A program made the translations under genes and the position numbers. Below the pieces are notes generated by a model that was not told the DNA's origin, did no database searches, and saw nothing but the letters and a program-made list of their open reading frames with translations. DNA of 64,000 nt, taken from Verrucomicrobiota bacterium (GTDB taxonomy: Bacteria; Verrucomicrobiota; Kiritimatiellia; RFP12; UBA1067). The stretch is from positions 1 to 64,000 of the forward strand of contig JAHFSX010000027.1 of assembly GCA_023269675.1 (NCBI GenBank). Reading direction: 5' to 3'. Shown piece after piece: positions 1 through 10,558 of the stretch; the stretch's first letter is position 1, and every line of letters begins with the position of its first letter.

Positions 1-69
1 CGAAAAATCCTCGACGGCCTCTCCGCAGAAGAGAAGGTCAAACGCTACTTCGAGGAATACGTCGCATGA
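1..69 (+). CDS. C-terminal end of an unidentified protein (partial)
   Basis: The first 22 codons of the window are open in frame 1 and end at a TGA; the tail reads EEKVKRYFEEYVA. Only the C-terminus is visible, so the product cannot be named. It lies about 130 bases upstream of tpiA on the same strand. In many bacteria glycolytic genes precede tpiA, but this tail does not look like the usual end of phosphoglycerate kinase. Presence of a coding tail is likely from the in-frame charged helix-like sequence; its identity is unknown. Confidence 0.45.
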   Translation, partial: RKILDGLSAEEKVKRYFEEYVA

Positions 70-201
70 AAATCATCTCACCGCTCTATCGCCTGCGTGC
101 ATTTGTTATTGCAAGTCAGGCCGGTGAGCGCGGGCTTGCATAAGTCGCGGCCAGAAGTCATAATACCGCCGCATTTTTTACTGAAACAAGGAGAGAGTCT
201 G

Positions 202-954
202 ATGCGTAAGAAAATCATTGCCGGCAACTGGAAGATGAACAAGACGGCTGCTGAGGCCGCCGCGCTGATCGCAGGGATCAAGAAGGAAATCGAGGGCGTC
301 ACCACGGTTGAAGTCGTGGTCTGTCCGCCGTTCACGGATCTGAAGGACGCCGCCGCCGCGTGTGCGGGGTCGAGCGTGATGCTGGGTGCGCAGAACGTGC
401 ACTGGGAGGCGTCGGGCGCGTTCACGGGCGAGATCTCGGCTGCCATGCTGAAGGACCTGTGCGTGACGCACGTGATCATCGGCCACAGCGAGCGCCGCCA
501 GTATTTCGGCGAGACCGACGCGACGGTGAACAAGCGCACCAAGGCCGCTCTGGCCGCGGGGCTGACGCCGATCGTCTGCGTGGGCGAGACGCTGGAAGAG
601 CGCGACGGCGGCCAGATGGAGTCGGTCGTGGTGCGTCAGACCAAGCTGGGGCTGGCCGACCTGGGCGCGGACCTGGCCAAGATCGTGGTCGCGTACGAGC
701 CCGTGTGGGCGATCGGCACCGGCCGCACGGCGTCGCCGGAGCAGGCGCAGCAGGTGCACGCGCTGATCCGCCGCACGCTGGCCGAAATCGGCGGCGTGGC
801 GGTTGCCGACACCATCCGCATCCAGTACGGCGGCAGCATGAAGCCCGACAACGCCAAGGAGCTGATGAGCCAGCCGGACATCGACGGCGGCCTGATCGGC
901 GGCGCGGCGCTCAAGGCCGACTCGTTCGCCGCGATCATCAAGGCCGGCGTGTGA
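202..954 (+). CDS. tpiA: Triosephosphate isomerase
   Basis: This is a 250-residue enzyme that interconverts dihydroxyacetone phosphate and glyceraldehyde 3-phosphate in glycolysis and gluconeogenesis in the cytoplasm. The start was set at 202 rather than at the longer ORF start, because AAGGAGAG lies just upstream and the protein then begins MRKKIIAGNWKMNK, the usual N-terminus with the substrate-binding Asn and Lys. The catalytic His is in IIGHSERRQYF, the catalytic Glu is in AYEPVWAIGTG, and the phosphate-binding loop is in IQYGGSMKPDN. Length is normal for the family. The stop codon overlaps the next start by one base, so the CPBP-like gene is probably translationally coupled to it. Confidence 0.98.
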   Translation: MRKKIIAGNWKMNKTAAEAAALIAGIKKEIEGVTTVEVVVCPPFTDLKDAAAACAGSSVMLGAQNVHWEASGAFTGEISAAMLKDLCVTHVIIGHSERRQYFGETDATVNKRTKAALAAGLTPIVCVGETLEERDGGQMESVVVRQTKLGLADLGADLAKIVVAYEPVWAIGTGRTASPEQAQQVHALIRRTLAEIGGVAVADTIRIQYGGSMKPDNAKELMSQPDIDGGLIGGAALKADSFAAIIKAGV

Positions 955-1607
955 TGCGCCTGTGGCTTGAATTTTTCGGCTTTTATGTCGCACTGCCAGC
1001 GCTGCTGCTGGCCGTGCGGCTTTTTCATTTTACGGTGCCGGTGCTGCCGGTCCTGTGGCTGGCGGCCTGCCCCGCGGCGCGCTACCTCGTGGCGCGGCAG
1101 GGCTGGGGCGCGAAGGAGCTGCTCGGCTTCGCGCTCACCCGGAGCCAGGCGTGGCGGTTGGCCCTGCGGCTGGCTGTGGCTGCGGCGCTGCTGACGGGCG
1201 GCATCCTGCTGGTGGCCCCCGCGCAGGTTTTCGAGCTGCCGCGCCGCCATCCGCAGCTCTGGGGTTTCGTGATGGTCTTATATCCGCTGCTGTCCGTCTA
1301 TCCGCAGGGCCTCCTCTATCGCGGACTCTTCTACGCGCGCTACGCGCGCCTGTTCGGCACGGAGCGGCGGGCCTGGCTGGCCGGCGCCGTCGTCTTCAGC
1401 CTGGCGCACCTGGTCTTCGCCAACGTCTGGGCCGTGGCCCTGACGTTCGCCGGCGGGCTCCTCATCAATCGCACCTACCGCCAGACCGGCTCGCTGATGG
1501 CCTCCGACCTTGAGCACGCGGTTTACGGCCAGCTGGTCTTCACCTGCGGCTGGGGCCGCTTCCTCTACCACGGCACCCTGCGCCTGCTGGAAGGCCTGTC
1601 GCGCTGA
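954..1607 (+). CDS. CPBP-family-like intramembrane protein with altered catalytic motif
   Basis: This 217-residue, very hydrophobic protein has several predicted membrane spans. It resembles the CPBP (Abi/CAAX-like) intramembrane metalloprotease family in its C-terminal half: LLYRGLFYARY matches the motif 1 region, FSLAHLVFANVWAV matches the second motif with its His, and a later EHAVYGQ supplies the third motif. The family motif 1 is normally EExxxR; here the two glutamates are replaced by Gln-Gly (YPQGLLYRG), so protease activity is doubtful. The start at 954 overlaps the tpiA stop (TGATG), which suggests coupled translation. Function is unknown; family assignment rests on motif order rather than a search. 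Confidence 0.75.
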   Translation: MRLWLEFFGFYVALPALLLAVRLFHFTVPVLPVLWLAACPAARYLVARQGWGAKELLGFALTRSQAWRLALRLAVAAALLTGGILLVAPAQVFELPRRHPQLWGFVMVLYPLLSVYPQGLLYRGLFYARYARLFGTERRAWLAGAVVFSLAHLVFANVWAVALTFAGGLLINRTYRQTGSLMASDLEHAVYGQLVFTCGWGRFLYHGTLRLLEGLSR

Positions 1608-1771
1608 GGCGCGAGGGTGTCTGTCAACCGCGTGTGTCCCGGCTCCAACGCCGCCGTGACAGTCTGGTGGGGAGGGCGCTCCGTGCCGCCGGGGCGGTCC
1701 GGTCAGCGGCGGCGCAGGAGCGCACGCCCGACCGCTCAAGCGGACAACGTCCGCAAAAACCATCTCATCTC

Positions 1772-2824
1772 TCACAGAGTTGCAGAGAGCGCGAGGGCGC
1801 GGCGCGTGGCGGTGGAGAGGGGCAGGTCGGCCGGGCAGGCGAAGCGCGCGGGCGGCTGCCGCGCGGGGTCGGGCGCGCCCGTGTAGGCCGGCACGGCGTA
1901 GACGTGCAGCAGCAGCCTGAAGTGCGAGAAGATGTGGGTGACCGTGCCGAGCGGAACAGCCTTGGCGGCGGCGAGGCCGGTCTCCGCGCGCAGGGCGCGC
2001 AGCGCGTCGCGCCGCGTCGGCCGGCCGGTGGCCGCGGCGGACGGCAGCTCCCACAGGCCGCTCAAGAGCCCCTCCGCCGTGCGCTGCGTGAAGAGCACGC
2101 GGCCTTCCGCGTCGCGCACCAGCACGGCCACGGCCTGGCGCGTCGGCGCGGCTTTCTTGGCGGGCTTCACGGGGAATTCGGCTTGACGGCCCTCGCGGCG
2201 GGCCAGGCAGTCGCCGTGCAGCGGGCAGGCGGGGCAGGCGGGCGCGCGCGGCGCGCAGAGCGTCGCGCCCAGGTCCATCATGGCCTGGTTGAAATCGCCC
2301 GGGCGTTTAGAGGCCTCGATGTGCGGCTGGAGCCACGCGGCGAGCCTGGCGCGCGCGGGCGGCTTGCGGAAATCGTCGGGCCAGCCGAGGACGCGCGCGA
2401 AGACGCGGATGACGTTGCCGTCCACCACGGGCGTCATCTCGCTGAAGCAGATGCTGGCGATCGCGGCGGCGGTGTAGGGCCCGACGCCGGGGAGCGTTGC
2501 CCACCCCGCCGCGTCCCGCGGCAGGATGCCGCCCCGGGCGGCGACGGCCTGGGCGGCCTTCTGCAGGTTGCGGGCGCGGGAGTAGTAGCCGAGGCCCTCC
2601 CACGCCTTGAGCACGTCCTGCTGCGGCGCGGCGGCCAGCGCGGCGGCCGAGGGGAAGGCGGCGAGGAAGCGGGCGAAGTAGCCGCGCACGGTCTCCACCT
2701 GCGTCTGCTGCAGCATGATCTCGCTGACCCAGACGGCGTAGGGGTCGGGATGGCCGCGCCACGGCATCTCGCGCTTATGCGCGTCGTACCAGGCGAGCAG
2801 GCGGCGGTGGAGCGTGGCGGGCAT
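1772..2824 (-). CDS. mutY: A/G-specific adenine glycosylase MutY
   Basis: This 350-residue base-excision repair enzyme removes adenine mispaired with 8-oxoguanine. The N-terminal catalytic domain has SEIMLQQTQV with the catalytic Glu, the helix-hairpin-helix loop TLPGVGPYTAAAI and VVDGNVIRVFAR with the catalytic Asp. The [4Fe-4S] ligands follow the standard Cys-x6-Cys-x2-Cys-x5-Cys spacing in CAPRAPACPACPLHGDC. The C-terminal third is a NUDIX-like 8-oxoG recognition domain (AVLVRDAEGRVLFTQR). GAGG sits 8 bases before the ATG. Only 9 bases separate it from the upstream GNAT gene on the same strand, so the two are probably cotranscribed. Confidence 0.96.
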   Translation of the reverse strand: MPATLHRRLLAWYDAHKREMPWRGHPDPYAVWVSEIMLQQTQVETVRGYFARFLAAFPSAAALAAAPQQDVLKAWEGLGYYSRARNLQKAAQAVAARGGILPRDAAGWATLPGVGPYTAAAIASICFSEMTPVVDGNVIRVFARVLGWPDDFRKPPARARLAAWLQPHIEASKRPGDFNQAMMDLGATLCAPRAPACPACPLHGDCLARREGRQAEFPVKPAKKAAPTRQAVAVLVRDAEGRVLFTQRTAEGLLSGLWELPSAAATGRPTRRDALRALRAETGLAAAKAVPLGTVTHIFSHFRLLLHVYAVPAYTGAPDPARQPPARFACPADLPLSTATRRALALSATL

Positions 2825-2833
2825 GGCGGGACC

Positions 2834-3334
2834 TCACGGCTGGCGCAGGTCGAGGGCCATCGCGATCTCGGGGCAGGTGAAGGGGTTGGCGTGCTTGGTG
2901 CAGTTGATGCAGCCCATGTAGAGCTTGTGCATCACCTGGGTCTTGGGGATGGCCTTGAAGCCGAGCGAGCTGAAGAACTCCGGGGCGAAGGTCAGGACGA
3001 TCGCCTGCGCGGGCTGGAAGCGCTGGATGTTCGCGAGGATCTCCGCGACGATCCGCGTGCCGATGTGGTGGCGGCGGTAGTCCTGGTGCACCGCGACCGA
3101 CTGGATCTCGACCGAGGCGCGCTCCGGCTCCCCGATCTCGGGCAGGATCTGCCACGCGGCGCAGCCGACGATGCGGTCCCCGGCCTCGCACACGATGAAG
3201 CGGTCGATGTTCTGGATGATGTCGCCGATGGGGCGCGAGATCAGGTCGTCCTTGTGGCTGCGGATGAGGTTGAAGATCTGCTCCGCGTCTTTGAGGACCG
3301 CGGGGCGGATGACGGGTGGGGTCTGGTCGTGCAT
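2834..3334 (-). CDS. GNAT-family N-acetyltransferase, ArgA-like (N-acetylglutamate synthase type)
   Basis: This is a 166-residue single-domain GNAT protein. The acetyl-CoA-binding region is VEIQSVAVHQDYRRHHIGTRIV, with the usual R/Q-x-x-G-x-G/A pyrophosphate loop in the form RRHHIGT. The C-terminus CINCTKHANPFTCPEIAM is a cysteine-containing tail known from short ArgA-like acetyltransferases that make N-acetylglutamate for arginine synthesis. That assignment is from recall of the family, not a search, and other substrates are possible. It lies between htrA-like and mutY genes on the same strand, without other arginine genes in view. No clear ribosome binding site precedes the ATG. Confidence 0.8.
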   Translation of the reverse strand: MHDQTPPVIRPAVLKDAEQIFNLIRSHKDDLISRPIGDIIQNIDRFIVCEAGDRIVGCAAWQILPEIGEPERASVEIQSVAVHQDYRRHHIGTRIVAEILANIQRFQPAQAIVLTFAPEFFSSLGFKAIPKTQVMHKLYMGCINCTKHANPFTCPEIAMALDLRQP

Positions 3335-3389
3335 AGGTGTGAAGTACGATACCGCTTCACGGTGAGGGTCACAAGCAGAAACGCGCGCG

Positions 3390-4568
3390 TCACGGCTCCT
3401 CGACGAGGGGCAGGACGAGCTCGCGGGTTTTGTTCTCCCGCGCGACGGTGAGGGTCACGCGCTCGCCGGGCTTGCGCGGGTCGAGGATGGACTGGAGCTC
3501 CTCGATGGTGCGCACGGGCTTCTTGTCCACGGCGGTGATGACGTCGCCGAAGACGAGGTCGCCGAGCGCGTTGACGGCGAGGCCGGTGAGGCCGGCGGCG
3601 GCGGCGGGGGTCTTTTCGGAAACGGCGTAGAGGGCCACGCCCGTGATGTCGGCGCGGGCGGTGACGTGGTCGGGCAGGAGCTGCACGCCGAGGCCCACGC
3701 GCGTGACGTGGCCCTTCTCGATGAGCTGCGGTACCACGCGCGCGACGGTGTCGGAGGGCACCGCGAAGCCGATGCCGGCGGAGGCGCCGCTGGGGCTGAG
3801 GATGGCGGTGTTGACGCCGATGAGGGCGCCGCCGCCGGTCAGCAGGGGGCCTCCGGAGTTGCCGGGGTTGATGGCGGTGTCGGTCTGGATCACGTCGCAG
3901 ATCTTGCGTTCGGTCATGGAGGTGATGGTGCGGCCGAGGGCGCTGACGATGCCGGCGGAGAGGGTGGTGTCCAGGCCGAAGGGGTTGCCGATGGCGTAGA
4001 CCGGCTGGCCGACCTGCAGCGCGCGCGAAGGGGCGACGGTGACGGGCACGAGCTTCTCCGGCGGGGCTTCGATCTTGAGCAGCGCGAGGTCGTAGTCCGG
4101 CGCCACGCCCACGAGCTTGGCGTCGTAGCGCGTGCCGTCGCGGAAGGTGACGGTCAGCGTGTTGGCCTGGCGCACCACATGGTAGTTGCTGACGATGTGG
4201 CCCTGCTTGTCCCACACGAAGCCGGAGCCCGCGCCCTGGGGCACCTCGTAGAGCTGGAAGCCGAAGAGCCCGCTGCGCACCAGGGCGTTGTTGGCGACGG
4301 CGACGACCGAAGGCGAGACGCGCGTGTAGACCTCGGTGGCCTCGGACGCGGGGGCGGGCTCGGATGCGGGGACGGCGGTGAGCGCGGCGCGCGGCGCGGG
4401 CTGGGCGGCGGCGGCGACCTGGTTGGTGAGTGCGGCGAGCGCGGCCTGGTAAGCCTGCCAGTGCCGCTGGTTGTCGCGGAGCTGGAACACCAGGAAAACG
4501 GTCATCGCCACCAGGGCCAGGGTCAGGAAGGGTGAGCGTATCGCGTGCATGGTCCAAGGATAGCGCAT
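3390..4568 (-). CDS. HtrA/DegP-like trypsin-fold serine protease with PDZ domain
   Basis: This is a membrane-anchored periplasmic quality-control protease. A single hydrophobic segment near the N-terminus (FLTLALVAMTVFLVFQL) is followed by an Ala-rich linker. The protease domain has the catalytic His in HIVSNYHVV, Asp in DYDLALLKIE and Ser in NPGNSGGPLL. A PDZ domain occupies about the last 100 residues, with GLAVNALGDLVFGDVITAVD. Three start codons are possible (GTG 4580, ATG 4568, ATG 4550) and none has a clear ribosome binding site; 4568 is used here. It resembles the DegS layout of one transmembrane segment, one protease and one PDZ. It is on the same strand as recD2 upstream and GNAT/mutY downstream. 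Confidence 0.92.
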   Translation of the reverse strand: MRYPWTMHAIRSPFLTLALVAMTVFLVFQLRDNQRHWQAYQAALAALTNQVAAAAQPAPRAALTAVPASEPAPASEATEVYTRVSPSVVAVANNALVRSGLFGFQLYEVPQGAGSGFVWDKQGHIVSNYHVVRQANTLTVTFRDGTRYDAKLVGVAPDYDLALLKIEAPPEKLVPVTVAPSRALQVGQPVYAIGNPFGLDTTLSAGIVSALGRTITSMTERKICDVIQTDTAINPGNSGGPLLTGGGALIGVNTAILSPSGASAGIGFAVPSDTVARVVPQLIEKGHVTRVGLGVQLLPDHVTARADITGVALYAVSEKTPAAAAGLTGLAVNALGDLVFGDVITAVDKKPVRTIEELQSILDPRKPGERVTLTVARENKTRELVLPLVEEP

Positions 4569-4804
4569 GGCGTCCGGCACTTCGAGTGGAAAATGGGCGC
4601 GCGTCAGCCGGCGCCTTGCGTCATGAGGACGTTCGCGACGGCTGGGCCTTTCGGATGGGCCCGCGATCCGCTATTCCGCAGAGCGGAAGGATCGGTCAGG
4701 TCTCGTGGTCTTGCGGTCTGGATTGTGGCGCTAATCCCGGGAGGTGCGGGCCTTGCGAAGGAGCGCGTGACGCGGCCGCTGGCGGTTGCCCTCCGCGCGA
4801 AAGG
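4569..4804. other. Intergenic region between recD2 and htrA-like gene
   Basis: The 236 bases between two minus-strand genes contain no convincing ORF. A short inverted repeat (CCGCT...AGCGG) is present near 4669-4690. I see no strong promoter or T-tailed terminator, so the htrA-like gene may have its own weak promoter here or be read through from recD2. Confidence 0.3.
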
Positions 4805-6991
<2,187 letters not shown>

Positions 6992-7167
6992 GACTGAAGG
7001 GATTGGCAACAAGGTAATCGGATTCTCTACGCAAAGCAAGGGCGATTTGCGGGCCGTGCGGCTGCGCGGCTGGCCGGAAGCGGGTGCCCCTTGTGTTGGG
7101 GCGGGCGCAGCGCGCCTTCCCCGCCGGCGCGACAGCCCGCAGACGGCGCGCACTCTCCAATATTCCT

Positions 7168-7196
7168 TTGCGTAAGAGGGCGCGAGTGCGTACAAT
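7168..7196 (+). promoter_or_regulatory. Predicted sigma-70-type promoter for the MFS/spermidine synthase gene
   Basis: TTGCGT and TACAAT are separated by exactly 17 bases. The expected start of transcription is about 7203, one or two bases from the ATG at 7205, and no Shine-Dalgarno sequence precedes that ATG. The gene may therefore be transcribed as a leaderless mRNA. Confidence 0.45.
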
Positions 7197-7204
7197 TGCC
7201 AATA

Positions 7205-9622
7205 ATGAATACCGCAGACACAACCTGCGCGCTTCGGGGGCGGTGCGGCGACGTGCTGGCCTGCCTGACGGTTTTTATGGCCGCGTTCCTGCTGTTCGCG
7301 CTGGAGTTGGTCGCGGCTAAGGTGCTGTTGCCTCGTTTCGGCGGCAGCCCGATGGTGTGGACCACGTCGATGCTGGTCTACCAAGTGCTGCTGCTGGCGG
7401 GATACGCCTACGCGCATGGGCTTGCCGGAGGCCGGTCCGGCCGCGTTCAGGCGACCGTGCACATCGGACTTTTGGCGGTGGCCGTTGCGGTTGCGTGTTG
7501 GCGGTTGCGCGTGGACGTTTTCGGCGGCGGCGATCCTGCGGCCATCAGCCGGAATCCCGTTGCCGATCTGCTCCTGACGCTGTCCGGCACGCTCGCGCTG
7601 CCCTTTATCGCGGTTTCCGCGACCAGCCCGCTGGTGCAACACTGGCAGCAGCGGTTGAATGCGGGGAGATCCTCTTATTGGCTGTACGCAGTCTCCAATA
7701 TCGGCTCCTTTGCGGGGCTTCTGGCTTATCCGTTTGTGATCGAACCGCTGCTGAGCATCGAGCGCCAGTTCGCGCTCTGGAACGTCCTGTTCGCGCTGGT
7801 CGCGCTGGGGTTGGGGGGGCTGGCGCTGCAGGCGCGCCGCGCGCCGCCGGCGCAACCGTCGGCGCTGAAGCGTGATGCGGAGCGGACGGGCGCGCAGGCG
7901 GGCAGCGGCCCGAGCACCATCGCGGCGTGGCTGGCGTTGCCCGCGGCCACCTCCGCGCTGCTGCTGGCCGCGACGAACGAGCTCTGCCTGGATCTGGCGG
8001 TCTTTCCCTTCCTCTGGGTCCTGCCGCTCTCCCTGTACCTGCTCTCGTTTACGCTGACCTTCCGCTCGCGGCCGATGCGCAACCTGCTGCCGGAGGGCGC
8101 CGTCGTCACGGTCGCGGCGCTGTGCACCTCCGCGGCTTCCCTGATGCTCCCCGCGCCGATCCATGTTGTCTCCATCGGCGCGCTGGTTCTCGTCCTCTGT
8201 CTGGCGGCGCACCGCGAGCTCTACCGGCTCAGGCCGCCGGCGCACCGGCTGACCGCGTTTTATCTGTGGATCGCTCTCGGGAGCGGGCTTGGCGCGATCG
8301 GGGTCGCGCTGCTGGCACCCGCCCTGTTCCGCGGTTTTTGGGAGTTCCAGCTTGCGATCCTCGCGTTCTGGCTGGTCATGACCGCAGTGGTCGCGGCGGA
8401 TCGGGACGGGAGCCTGCGCGCCGGCGACCCGCGCCAGGCCGTGGCGCTGGTGGTCCTTGCGCTCTACCTGGCGGTCAACCAGATTCCGGAAGGCTGGCTG
8501 CGGCGAGAGGTTCCGGCCTGGCCGGGAGCGTGGTCCGTCCTCATCCGGATCGGCGTGGCCGTCGCGTTGGCCGCGCTGCTGTGGGCGTTCTTCCTGCGCC
8601 GGCGCGCGCTGGCCCGGTCGGCCCTCTGGCCGCGCGTGCTGGCGGGCCTCGTGCTGCTCGTGGCGGAGTGCGGGCTGGTCGACCGCGTGCGGGGCGACCT
8701 GAGCCAGACGGGATGCGTGGGGCGCAATTTCTTCGGCGTGGTCCGGGTGAAGGAGGTGCTCCATCCGGCCACAGGCATCCGGATCCGCCAGCTGACGCAT
8801 GGCCGGATTAACCATGGCTGGCAGTATCTCAATCCGGAATTGCGCGCGCGGCCGACCGCGTACCACAGCCCGTCGACCGGCATCGGTCGCCTGCTGCGGA
8901 CCGTGCAGAAGCGCAAGCCGGCGGTTCGCATCGGCGTCACCGGACTGGGTGCAGGGGCGCTGGCCGCATATCCGCGAGCCTCCGATCACATCGTTTTTTA
9001 CGAGATCGATCCGCAGGTGGTGGCGCTGTCGGTCGGGAAGCGCGCCCTCTTCAGCTTCGTGAACGATTGCCCCGGCCAGGCTGAGGTGGTCCTCGGTGAC
9101 GCGCGCCAGTCGTTGCGGGTGGAGCTCGCGCGGCAGGGCGGGCGCCAATACGACGTGCTCGCGTTAGACGCCTTCTCGGGCGACGCCATTCCCATGCATC
9201 TGCTGACACATGAGGCCTTTGCCCTCTATCTTCAGCATGTGGCGGCGCCGGACGGCGTGCTGGCGGTCAACATCTCGAACCGCTTTCTCGACATTGAGCC
9301 GGTGCTGGCTGACGCCGCGTGCGCTTTCGGGTTGCACGCCGTGCTGCTTGACAGCACGGGCGACCTTCCCGTGTGCGCCCGCTCGCTGTGGGTGCTGCTC
9401 GCGCGCGACGAGGCGCTGTTGCGAGATCCTGAAATCGCCGCCTGCGCCCGGCCGTTGGCCGGGGAACGGGTCGCCTGGACCGACCACGCGTGCAGTCCGT
9501 TTCGGCTGCTGAAGTGGTGGACGCCGCACTCCCGCCACTTGCGCCTCTGGCCGAAGCGCGAGCGGGATGAGTCTGTCACGGCACCCGCACTACTACCCGC
9601 ACAAACGCCTGATACCCCGTGA
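7205..9622 (+). CDS. Fused MFS-like membrane domain / spermidine synthase-like protein
   Basis: This 805-residue protein has an N-terminal membrane half of roughly 480-500 residues with a dozen or so hydrophobic spans (FMAAFLLFALELVAAKVLLP at the start) and a C-terminal soluble domain. The soluble domain has the Rossmann fold of aminopropyl-/methyltransferases: IGVTGLGAGALAAY binds the nucleotide, FYEIDPQVV has the acidic residue, and YDVLALDAFSGDAIPMHLLT is the spermidine-synthase-type active-site region. Such fusions are frequent in PVC bacteria and their substrate is not established. The start is at 7205 (MNTADTT); the longer ORF has no supported start. The last 47 bases overlap the convergent Hcp-like gene. 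Confidence 0.85.
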   Translation: MNTADTTCALRGRCGDVLACLTVFMAAFLLFALELVAAKVLLPRFGGSPMVWTTSMLVYQVLLLAGYAYAHGLAGGRSGRVQATVHIGLLAVAVAVACWRLRVDVFGGGDPAAISRNPVADLLLTLSGTLALPFIAVSATSPLVQHWQQRLNAGRSSYWLYAVSNIGSFAGLLAYPFVIEPLLSIERQFALWNVLFALVALGLGGLALQARRAPPAQPSALKRDAERTGAQAGSGPSTIAAWLALPAATSALLLAATNELCLDLAVFPFLWVLPLSLYLLSFTLTFRSRPMRNLLPEGAVVTVAALCTSAASLMLPAPIHVVSIGALVLVLCLAAHRELYRLRPPAHRLTAFYLWIALGSGLGAIGVALLAPALFRGFWEFQLAILAFWLVMTAVVAADRDGSLRAGDPRQAVALVVLALYLAVNQIPEGWLRREVPAWPGAWSVLIRIGVAVALAALLWAFFLRRRALARSALWPRVLAGLVLLVAECGLVDRVRGDLSQTGCVGRNFFGVVRVKEVLHPATGIRIRQLTHGRINHGWQYLNPELRARPTAYHSPSTGIGRLLRTVQKRKPAVRIGVTGLGAGALAAYPRASDHIVFYEIDPQVVALSVGKRALFSFVNDCPGQAEVVLGDARQSLRVELARQGGRQYDVLALDAFSGDAIPMHLLTHEAFALYLQHVAAPDGVLAVNISNRFLDIEPVLADAACAFGLHAVLLDSTGDLPVCARSLWVLLARDEALLRDPEIAACARPLAGERVAWTDHACSPFRLLKWWTPHSRHLRLWPKRERDESVTAPALLPAQTPDTP

Positions 9623-10499
9623 GCAGGAAGTTCACGCTGGTCGTCGGGGCTGTCGCGGTCACCGTTTTGGCAGGTGTGCGAGGGAGCGGATCCATCAGGG
9701 ACGACAGCGCGTAGAGGTCGTACACGCGGCCCGGCACACTGTTGAAGTTGACCAGGATGGCGGCGACGCCACAGGCGCCGAGCACCTCGAGGCCGGTGAC
9801 CCGGAACACCGAGGTCGGGTCGCCCGCGGCCGTGCCGGAGAGGAACTCGTCGAGGTTGGGCATGCCGTCGTGGTCGCTGTCTTGGCCGGCGTCATCGGTC
9901 AGCGGCAGCAGCGCCTGGCTGATCTCGTAACTGTCCGGCAGGCCGTCGCCGTCGCTGTCGGGGTCGGGGACGCCGCCGGCATTCGCGAGCAGGTCCCAGT
10001 CGGTCGACGAGGCGCTGCCGGGGAGGCCGGACGCGTCAGTCTCGATGTACGTCCACTGGATCTTCGCGTAGTTGAGCGAAAAGCTCTCGACTGGCGCGTC
10101 CGAGGTGTTCGTGGCCGCCACGCTGAGCGAGGTGACCAGCACCTCGCGCAGTTGGATGGCATAATAGCGCACGTGGTCAGCCGTCGTCTCTTTGGCTTCA
10201 ACCCGCACCAGCGGCACAGGCTGGGCCTCGCACAGGTGGGTCAGCAGGACGGGCGAGAGCCGGTCCACGGTTTTGACCGCGCGGAGCTCGGCGTGAGCCG
10301 CGGGGCCAACCGTGGCGGAGTCGAGCGCGTGAGCGAAGCCCAATGAGGAGATCGGCCCGGACGTGACGCCTTCGATGGTCAGGGTGTAGTCGACCGCCCC
10401 GCCCGCGCCGGACGCCAGGATCAGAAGCCCGGCGCAGAGGCCGCCGCGCACCCGGCGCAGGGGCCACGGCTGCGACGCGCAACGTTTTGTGGCGTGCAT
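9576..10499 (-). CDS. Secreted Hcp-like protein with thrombospondin type 3 calcium repeats
   Basis: This 307-residue protein has a predicted Sec signal peptide (LCAGLLILASGAGGA) and an Hcp-like (type VI tube protein fold) domain over about residues 35-160 (YTLTIEGVTSGPISSLGFAH, FSLNYAKIQWTY). Two Asp-rich thrombospondin type 3 motifs follow (DPDSDGDGLPD, DSDHDGMPNLDEF), which usually bind calcium. The last about 80 residues (VNFNSVPGRVYDLYALSSL) look like the C-terminal sandwich domain common in Verrucomicrobial secreted proteins. Canonical type VI Hcp has no signal peptide, so this is probably an exported structural relative. AAAGGAGCG lies just before the ATG. The second Hcp-like gene is 59 bases upstream on the same strand. 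Confidence 0.75.
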   Translation of the reverse strand: MHATKRCASQPWPLRRVRGGLCAGLLILASGAGGAVDYTLTIEGVTSGPISSLGFAHALDSATVGPAAHAELRAVKTVDRLSPVLLTHLCEAQPVPLVRVEAKETTADHVRYYAIQLREVLVTSLSVAATNTSDAPVESFSLNYAKIQWTYIETDASGLPGSASSTDWDLLANAGGVPDPDSDGDGLPDSYEISQALLPLTDDAGQDSDHDGMPNLDEFLSGTAAGDPTSVFRVTGLEVLGACGVAAILVNFNSVPGRVYDLYALSSLMDPLPRTPAKTVTATAPTTSVNFLLTGYQAFVRVVVRVP

Positions 10500-10558
10500 G
10501 TTACGCTCCTTTCAGTCGGCAGGCGCCTCTCAGCCGGAGGGGGCCGCTTGACAGCACC

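Noticed and set aside
7091-7204. N-terminal extension of the MFS/spermidine synthase ORF
   Set aside because: It overlaps the promoter and hairpin region and does not match the family; the ATG at 7205 begins the first membrane span properly.
6992-9148. Long upstream extension of the recD2 ORF in the track
   Set aside because: It is the antisense shadow of the MFS/spermidine synthase gene; recD2 has a normal length from 6991.
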